Assembly (NCBI GenBank): GCA_964425255.1
Contig: CAYRMV010000147.1
Location: forward strand, 1 to 7,975
Length of the DNA stretch: 7,975 nt
DNA from: CAYRMV01 sp964425255
Lineage (GTDB): Bacteria > Bacteroidota > Bacteroidia > Flavobacteriales_D > Crocinitomicaceae
Direction of reading: 5' to 3'
Shown here piece by piece: positions 1 to 5,029 of this stretch (its first letter is position 1; every line of letters starts with the position of its first letter). The position numbers and the translations under genes were made by a program. The notes below the pieces were generated by a model. It saw nothing but the letters and a program-made list of their open reading frames with translations, had not been told where the DNA came from and ran no database searches.

Positions 1-782
1 GGTTTTTCTTCGATTTCGATACGGTCATACGATAAATTGACACGCAAATGATTTCGAGGGGTAAAGATTTGAATATAAACTTCCTTTGGTAAAAAATATT
101 TTCCAATCCATTGACGTTCTTGGTATTCGATAACAACTTGTGTAGAATCAGATGGACTTTCAATTTCCATGCGTTTCAATTCATTTGCGTCAGGAGAAAG
201 GAAATATTGAATGATAATATCTTCTAAATCTTTTCTTTCTGTTCGTTTGATTTCTCGTTTTCGGTGAGAGGATAGTGTGTAAAAACTACGTAATTCCTTG
301 TTTTCGTTGATTTGAAAGTATTTTTGATTCGTGTCGTAAGCCAATGGATTTCCGATAATCATTTCTTCCACGTTCAGAAAAGAAAAATCAACACCAAATT
401 GCTCTTTTAAAAAGGACAAGTTTGCTTCTTGGTAGCATTTATCGCGTTTATTCACCACTTTGAGTGAATCTTTTGTCAAAAGTGTATTGATAATTGGAAT
501 GGATGCAAATGAAATTGTGGCAGTTAATGCACTATCGTGAACCATTCTGAGCGAAGTTTTGAAGGATAAACTTTGATTTTTATCTTCGTATTTCGTTGAA
601 ATTTTGGTAAATAAAAATGGCAATTGAATTTTAGATAAGCTGTCCAAACGGTCAACTAAATCTGTTGTTTTTCTTCGTTCAAGTTTTGTTGGAGCAATGT
701 CAACCGTTTTTCGTGCACACGACACTAAAAAAATCCCAACAAAAGCGAGAAAGAGAATATGCTGATTATTTGGATTCTTCAT
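1..782 (-). CDS. DUF4292 family lipoprotein, 3' end cut by window edge
   Basis: Translating the minus strand from the ATG at 782 gives 260 uninterrupted codons to the window edge. The N-terminus is a lipoprotein signal: a short polar start, a hydrophobic core (ILFLAFVGIFLV) and the lipobox LVSC with Cys22. The mature protein should be lipid-anchored, probably in the outer membrane. The body fits my memory of DUF4292: an STKYEDKNQS stretch after about 50 residues, a run ending in LLTKDSLKVVNKRDKCY, and EEMIIGNPL near residue 145. DUF4292 proteins are about 260 to 275 residues, so probably only 10 to 20 C-terminal residues are missing. The function of the family is not established; a LolA/LolB-like lipid- or lipoprotein-handling fold is a guess. 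The start overlaps the end of the TPR gene by 17 bases. Its leader is A-rich (AATTAAAAAAGT) with no Shine-Dalgarno site, so expression is probably coupled to the TPR gene. Family call fairly sure; role unknown. Confidence 0.8.
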   Translation of the reverse strand, partial: MKNPNNQHILFLAFVGIFLVSCARKTVDIAPTKLERRKTTDLVDRLDSLSKIQLPFLFTKISTKYEDKNQSLSFKTSLRMVHDSALTATISFASIPIINTLLTKDSLKVVNKRDKCYQEANLSFLKEQFGVDFSFLNVEEMIIGNPLAYDTNQKYFQINENKELRSFYTLSSHRKREIKRTERKDLEDIIIQYFLSPDANELKRMEIESPSDSTQVVIEYQERQWIGKYFLPKEVYIQIFTPRNHLRVNLSYDRIEIEEK

Positions 783-2469
783 ACTTTTTTAATTCGATTT
801 TACGGTCGATTGTTTCACTTTTCGAACCGGCTTCTTTTGCTTTTTTCCACCAATCAATTGCTTCAGAAGTTTTGCCTAATTTGCTATTTACATCACCTAA
901 ATGTTCCAAAATAACCGCATTGTTTGGCGATAATGTATTTGCTTTATCTAATTCAATTTTCGCTTGTGTAAAGTCTCCTTTTTGAAACAAAACCCACGCA
1001 TATGTATCCATTATATTGGCGTTATCTGGACTTGATTTTAAAGCTTCTTGCGCTATTTTAAGTGCTTCATCTAAATTTGTCTTATTAACAGCACATCGAT
1101 ATGCAAAATTATTTTTGAATAGATTATTTTGTGGGGCTAAAGCAATTGCTTCTCGGTAATTTTTTACAGCTGTTTCTAGTTTTTTCAATCCGAATTGTGC
1201 TTCAGCTAATTGACTTAAAAATTCTGCCTTCATTCCTGGATTATTCACGACATAAGCGAGACCTGTTTCCAATGCTTCTTCAGCTTTTGCATAATTTTTT
1301 GTCTGAACAGCACCAATTCCATAAAAAAGATATAGATTGGATTGCGTTGGGAAATAAGTAATAGCATTTTCACCTGTTTGATAGAGCAAATCATAATCAC
1401 CTAGTTCATAGCCTAGTAATAAAACTTGTTCCCATATAACAAATCGACTTTGATCGAATTCCAATGCTTTTTGAAAAGCGGCAAGTGCTTGTTTGGAATC
1501 ATTGTTTTTAATATGAAAATCTCCTAATAGAGAATAACCACGAGGATCATCGGGATGCTTTTGAATGACTGAATTGACTAAAATAAACATTTCACTGTCC
1601 AAACGAAATTGTTGATCAAACATCGACAATAGGAGTTTCATTTTTTGATTCACATCGATGTCATCACATTGAAATGCTTTGTTTAGCTCTTCGTACGATT
1701 TGGATCGTTCTCCTTTTTGATCATAAAATTGAGCTAATGCCATGTGAGCATTTCCGTTTGTAGGATCTGCTTCTGCTAATCGGGAAAGGTATTCATACGC
1801 TTTTTCGGACTGTTTTTTTTCAAAATAATAATCGACAAGATTAGCAAGTAATTGAGCGTCTTGCGGAAAATCTTTTAAACCAAGTTGAAGTTCATTTAAA
1901 GCTTTGTCGTCTTGTTTGATTTGACGGTACATGCGGTATTTTTCGACGCTTAATTGCGGATTTCCACCTACTTGTCCTTGTAATTTATCCAAGGCTTTGA
2001 TTGCTTCAGTTGTTTGTCCGGCACGCGTTAACGTCTCGGCATAGCCAAACAACCAATCTACATTTCGTGGATCTTTTTGTGTCAACTTTTTGAATTGCGC
2101 AGCTGCTTCTGTGAAGTTATTATTTTCATAAAACATGTACGCCAATTCCTCCACATACCAATAATTGGAAGGATCTAATTTGGCTGCTTTTTGAATTGCA
2201 ACGCGCGATTTTTCCAATTGTTTGGTTTGAATGTACAAATTTGAAAGCGCATATTGAACTGCATCATCTTTCGGATTCAAAGATGCACATTCCTCAAACA
2301 AAGTGATAGCAGCTTGAAGTTGTCCCTGCATTTTTAATCGGACTGCTTCGTGGAATTTCGTCACGTACTCCTTGTTGATTTTTGTATCAACGGAAGTCGT
2401 AGCTTGTTTTTTTGTACCGCATGAAGCAAAAACAAAAACAATAAATAAAATTCCAACTGCCTTTTTCAT
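766..2469 (-). CDS. TPR-repeat lipoprotein, 567 aa
   Basis: A predicted outer-membrane or periplasm-facing lipoprotein built almost wholly of tetratricopeptide repeats, a protein-protein interaction scaffold. The signal MKKAVGILFIVFVFASC has a lipobox-like FASC with Cys17, followed by Gly. From about residue 35 to 545, roughly a dozen or more 34-residue helix-turn-helix units follow; typical units hold EAITLFEECASLNPKD-like, ALAAFQKALEFD, AVKNYREAIALAPQN and AIDWWKKAKEAG segments. The C-terminus is a short charged tail. The ATG at 2469 was chosen over a GTG 33 bases upstream because it puts the signal peptide at the very N-terminus and has a good ribosome binding site, AAAGGA, 6 bases before it. 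It starts 10 bases after the nucleotidyltransferase stop and overlaps the DUF4292 gene at its end. With that gene it forms a two-lipoprotein pair, so a role in envelope assembly is plausible but inferred. TPR and lipoprotein calls are secure; partners are unknown. Confidence 0.9.
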   Translation of the reverse strand: MKKAVGILFIVFVFASCGTKKQATTSVDTKINKEYVTKFHEAVRLKMQGQLQAAITLFEECASLNPKDDAVQYALSNLYIQTKQLEKSRVAIQKAAKLDPSNYWYVEELAYMFYENNNFTEAAAQFKKLTQKDPRNVDWLFGYAETLTRAGQTTEAIKALDKLQGQVGGNPQLSVEKYRMYRQIKQDDKALNELQLGLKDFPQDAQLLANLVDYYFEKKQSEKAYEYLSRLAEADPTNGNAHMALAQFYDQKGERSKSYEELNKAFQCDDIDVNQKMKLLLSMFDQQFRLDSEMFILVNSVIQKHPDDPRGYSLLGDFHIKNNDSKQALAAFQKALEFDQSRFVIWEQVLLLGYELGDYDLLYQTGENAITYFPTQSNLYLFYGIGAVQTKNYAKAEEALETGLAYVVNNPGMKAEFLSQLAEAQFGLKKLETAVKNYREAIALAPQNNLFKNNFAYRCAVNKTNLDEALKIAQEALKSSPDNANIMDTYAWVLFQKGDFTQAKIELDKANTLSPNNAVILEHLGDVNSKLGKTSEAIDWWKKAKEAGSKSETIDRKIELKKYEESK

Positions 2470-2475
2470 GATATT

Positions 2476-2481
2476 TCCTTT
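2476..2481 (-). promoter_or_regulatory. Ribosome binding site deciding the TPR gene start
   Basis: AAAGGA on the minus strand lies 6 bases before the ATG at 2469 and overlaps the TAA stop of the nucleotidyltransferase gene (2482 to 2480). It is the only clear Shine-Dalgarno-like site among the starts in the window. It supports the ATG at 2469 over the upstream in-frame GTG at 2502, which lies inside the preceding gene. The overlap of stop and binding site suggests translational coupling. Confidence 0.65.
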
Positions 2482-3487
2482 AGTCAATAATTGAATAATC
2501 ACTTAAACTCAAATCTCTTGCCAAACCTTGGTATTTGGCGTGACTTCCGATCATCGAATTTTTGATATTTGCATCCAAAATAGTTGCGCTGTTCTGCAAG
2601 ATACTATTTTTTAAAATGGAATTATGAACAACTGAACCTTTTCCCAGTGAAACGTGAGGACCGATGATGGAATTCTCGAGCACCACATTTTTTCCAACGT
2701 AACAAGGAGGAATAATCACGGAATTGACTAAACGAGCGCTAGGATCAATCATAGGAAGTTTTTTCTCATAATCGTATTCCAACACCCGTTGATTGGTAAA
2801 GACAGTTACTTCTTTGTTTCCACAATCGAGCCATTCACTCACTTCTCCTGGTTTGAATTTCTTTCCTTTTTCAGTCAAACGACGCAATCCGTCAGGCAAT
2901 TGATATTCTCCTCCTTTGATGATGTCGTTATCAATCAAATATTCTAATTCGGTGCGCAACTCTTCGCCTTGTTTGAAATAATAGATTCCAATCATCGCTA
3001 AATCAGAAACAAACTCTTGCGGTTTTTCTACGAAATCGACAATCACGCCAGCTTCGTCTAATTTTACCACACCAAAAGCGGAAGGGTCTTCAATTTGCTT
3101 AACCCACAAAATACCATCTGCTTGCGGATCGATTTTGAAATCGGCACGGAACAAAGTGTCTGCAAATGCAACAACAACCGGACCGTCCAACATTTCTTTT
3201 GCACATAAAACGGCATGCGCTGTACCCAAAGGTTTGTCTTGGTAATATATTTTTCCAGTTGCACCTAGTTTTTGTGCTACTTTGATCAATTCTGCTTCAA
3301 TTTCAGCTCCAAAGTCACCGATGACAAAACCAATTTCGGTGATTTGTTCTGAACAAACCGCTGCAATGTCTTCCACCAAGCGGTGAACAATTGGTTTTCC
3401 ACCCACGGGAACAAGTGGTTTCGGAACAGTTAACGTATGTGGTCTTAAGCGACTTCCGCGACCAGCCATAGGAACGATTACTTTCAT
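2480..3487 (-). CDS. Sugar-phosphate nucleotidyltransferase with left-handed beta-helix C-terminus, 335 aa
   Basis: A cytoplasmic enzyme of the NTP_transferase family (RmlA, GalU, GlmU N-terminal type) that joins a sugar 1-phosphate to an NTP to give a nucleotide sugar and pyrophosphate. Visible motifs are the nucleotide-binding loop GRGSRLRP (residues 9 to 16), PKPLVPV with the conserved lysine at 23, QDKPLGTAHAV (83 to 93), FADTLF with the likely metal-binding Asp110, VEKP (153 to 156), GIYYF (167 to 171) and EWLDCGN (218 to 224). Residues about 250 to 317 form hexapeptide-like repeats (NSVIIPPCYVG, NSIIGPHVSLG, NSILKNS, NSMIGSHAKY), a left-handed beta-helix as in GlmU-type and archaeal Sta-type enzymes. 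I see no strong evidence of a complete acetyltransferase site, so the helix may serve assembly or be degenerate. Substrate cannot be told. The ATG at 3487 lies one base after the preceding stop and lacks a Shine-Dalgarno site. It heads the TPR/DUF4292 block; as I recall, flavobacteria keep this order, often with a dUTPase upstream, which is absent here. Confidence 0.92.
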   Translation of the reverse strand: MKVIVPMAGRGSRLRPHTLTVPKPLVPVGGKPIVHRLVEDIAAVCSEQITEIGFVIGDFGAEIEAELIKVAQKLGATGKIYYQDKPLGTAHAVLCAKEMLDGPVVVAFADTLFRADFKIDPQADGILWVKQIEDPSAFGVVKLDEAGVIVDFVEKPQEFVSDLAMIGIYYFKQGEELRTELEYLIDNDIIKGGEYQLPDGLRRLTEKGKKFKPGEVSEWLDCGNKEVTVFTNQRVLEYDYEKKLPMIDPSARLVNSVIIPPCYVGKNVVLENSIIGPHVSLGKGSVVHNSILKNSILQNSATILDANIKNSMIGSHAKYQGLARDLSLSDYSIID

Positions 3488-3488
3488 A

Positions 3489-5024
3489 TCAAATAAATTT
3501 TAATGATAGTTCTGTATTATAATTTTTAGGTTTAAAAAACCGTAGTGTAAAATCCAAGTTACTAAGATAAATATTTCTACTCCTTAGATTAAAGAATGGG
3601 ATTTTGTTTTTAAATTTTTCCAAGCAAAATTGAACAATTTCTTTTGAAGTATTATCCGTAAATAACAAATAGGGAAAGTCTGTTTCGGAATTTTCCTTTG
3701 TTAGAAATTCGTTATCTCCTTCAAAGAATGCACCTTGAATATTTTCTAATATTTCGATTCCTGATTTTGGGTTAAAGAATAATGTAAGAACAGTTTCTTC
3801 ATTTTTATCAATTTTTGAAATAAATTTTCGAGAATAATCAGGTTTAGAATTGGATAAAATAAATTCTTCTATGAATTGATTAATTTCATTGTTTTTTAAA
3901 AAAACATATTCTTTTCCACCAGTAATTCTATAAAATGCATTTAGTTGATTTTTTAGGCTTTCTTTTATTATTTTTTCATTTTTGAATATTTTGTTGAAAA
4001 GGATAGATTTATTAAAATCCTTTTTCTCTTCTGCAATGATTGAGTCAGAAATTTCAAATGAGTAAGAAATCCCAACATGAATCCATTCATTCATAAATCG
4101 ACAAACCCCAATAAATATTCCCTCTCCTATTTTTAGAGAATCATTATTATAAGATTCTTTTAACAAATTTATTGTATGTTCAGAAGCCAAATGCTTTAGC
4201 ACAATGTGTTTGTCTAAAATGTCAATAACTTCAAAATTTCCTTGTAGCATTTCACTTATTTCATTAATGCTCCCGAAAAGTGAATGTTCTTTACCTAAAT
4301 ATTCAGCAACCATTTCGTTTCCCCTCAGGTGCAATAGCCTACTTTTTTGATTCAATAAAAATTCAGTTGTCGCTGCATAAACGATTTGAGAAAGAAATTC
4401 TTTATCTTCAATTTCTTTTATTTCATCAAGCATTTCAGAACAACGCTGTCGAATGTCAGGAATAAATAGATAAGATTCTAAGAAAAGTTTTTCTACCAGT
4501 TTGCGAGTGTTAAAATATTGGTCAACCAAATCGTCAGTTAATTCAATTTTATAGCATTTTTGTAAATTGTTATTCTCAGGTGCGAATTCATAATGTCTGT
4601 CAAATATTTCAATTACATCATTGGCAAAACTTAGAAGCAATTCAAGATTTGGATGAATTACTCTATCTATTGAACAAGTATTTACAAAGTACCAAGTTAA
4701 AAAAGCAATATCTTCTGGGTTTATTTCATCGTCAAAATATTCATCACTACAATCAAAAAAAGGTAGTTTCTTACCATACATTTCTTGATGTTTGTTTCTA
4801 AATGTATCAAAAATTCGTGTTTTTGATATCACATCTTCAAAATAGGAAGTGATGAAACATGAAAACAAATGTGGATCTACTTCATCATTAAAAATGGAGC
4901 CAAAATAAAATATGAGCTCATCACAAACCTCATTGGCAACTTTTAAATAAAATAAATCTGAAGCACTATGCTCGTTATACGGTTTGAATGCTTTCCAATC
5001 TTGGATGTAAATTTTTGCTTTCAA
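3489..5024 (-). CDS. Uncharacterised protein, DUF3843-like, 511 aa, TTG start
   Basis: A soluble-looking protein with no signal peptide, membrane segment or recognisable catalytic motif. The opening KIYIQDWKAFKPY followed by FYLKVANEV, and CFITSYFEDVISKTRIFDTF with KKLPFF (residues 56 to 90), match my memory of DUF3843, an uncharacterised Bacteroidota family; no search was run. Residues 1 to about 240 look alpha-helical, 260 to 320 look beta-rich (FEVIDILDKHIVLKHL, then EGIFIGVCRFMNEWIHVGISY), and 330 to 511 are mixed and lysine-rich. The start is TTG (5024 to 5022), 5 bases after the stop of the methyltransferase-specificity gene. No ATG lies near it, the first internal Met is at about residue 82, and the family-like N-terminus begins right at the TTG, which supports it. 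No Shine-Dalgarno site is seen, so translation is probably coupled to the upstream gene. The gene is very AT-rich (10 of 60 bases are G or C at 3961 to 4020). It may be an accessory factor of the adjacent modification system, which is inference from position only. Confidence 0.6.
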   Translation of the reverse strand: MKAKIYIQDWKAFKPYNEHSASDLFYLKVANEVCDELIFYFGSIFNDEVDPHLFSCFITSYFEDVISKTRIFDTFRNKHQEMYGKKLPFFDCSDEYFDDEINPEDIAFLTWYFVNTCSIDRVIHPNLELLLSFANDVIEIFDRHYEFAPENNNLQKCYKIELTDDLVDQYFNTRKLVEKLFLESYLFIPDIRQRCSEMLDEIKEIEDKEFLSQIVYAATTEFLLNQKSRLLHLRGNEMVAEYLGKEHSLFGSINEISEMLQGNFEVIDILDKHIVLKHLASEHTINLLKESYNNDSLKIGEGIFIGVCRFMNEWIHVGISYSFEISDSIIAEEKKDFNKSILFNKIFKNEKIIKESLKNQLNAFYRITGGKEYVFLKNNEINQFIEEFILSNSKPDYSRKFISKIDKNEETVLTLFFNPKSGIEILENIQGAFFEGDNEFLTKENSETDFPYLLFTDNTSKEIVQFCLEKFKNKIPFFNLRSRNIYLSNLDFTLRFFKPKNYNTELSLKFI

Positions 5025-5029
5025 ATTAG

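Noticed and set aside
1813..1820. Eight-base homopolymer in the TPR gene as a possible phase-variation tract
   Set aside because: It is shorter, lies in the middle of a repeat domain at lysine codons, and has no functional boundary around it; such runs are common in AT-rich lysine-rich genes.
2467..2502. A longer TPR protein starting at GTG 2502 inside the nucleotidyltransferase gene
   Set aside because: It would place 11 extra residues before the lipoprotein signal and has no ribosome binding site; the ATG at 2469 has AAAGGA at a proper distance.
3488..3620. A promoter of the Bacteroidota type (TTTG, then TAnnTTTG) just upstream of the nucleotidyltransferase
   Set aside because: I read the minus strand here and found only partial matches such as TTATTTG without a properly spaced upstream element, so I do not call one.
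4280..4801. Plus-strand open frames opposite the DUF3843-like gene, and others opposite the M-S and TPR genes
   Set aside because: They are short, lie wholly antisense to well-supported genes, and show no recognisable domain or leader; they look like chance frames in AT-rich DNA.
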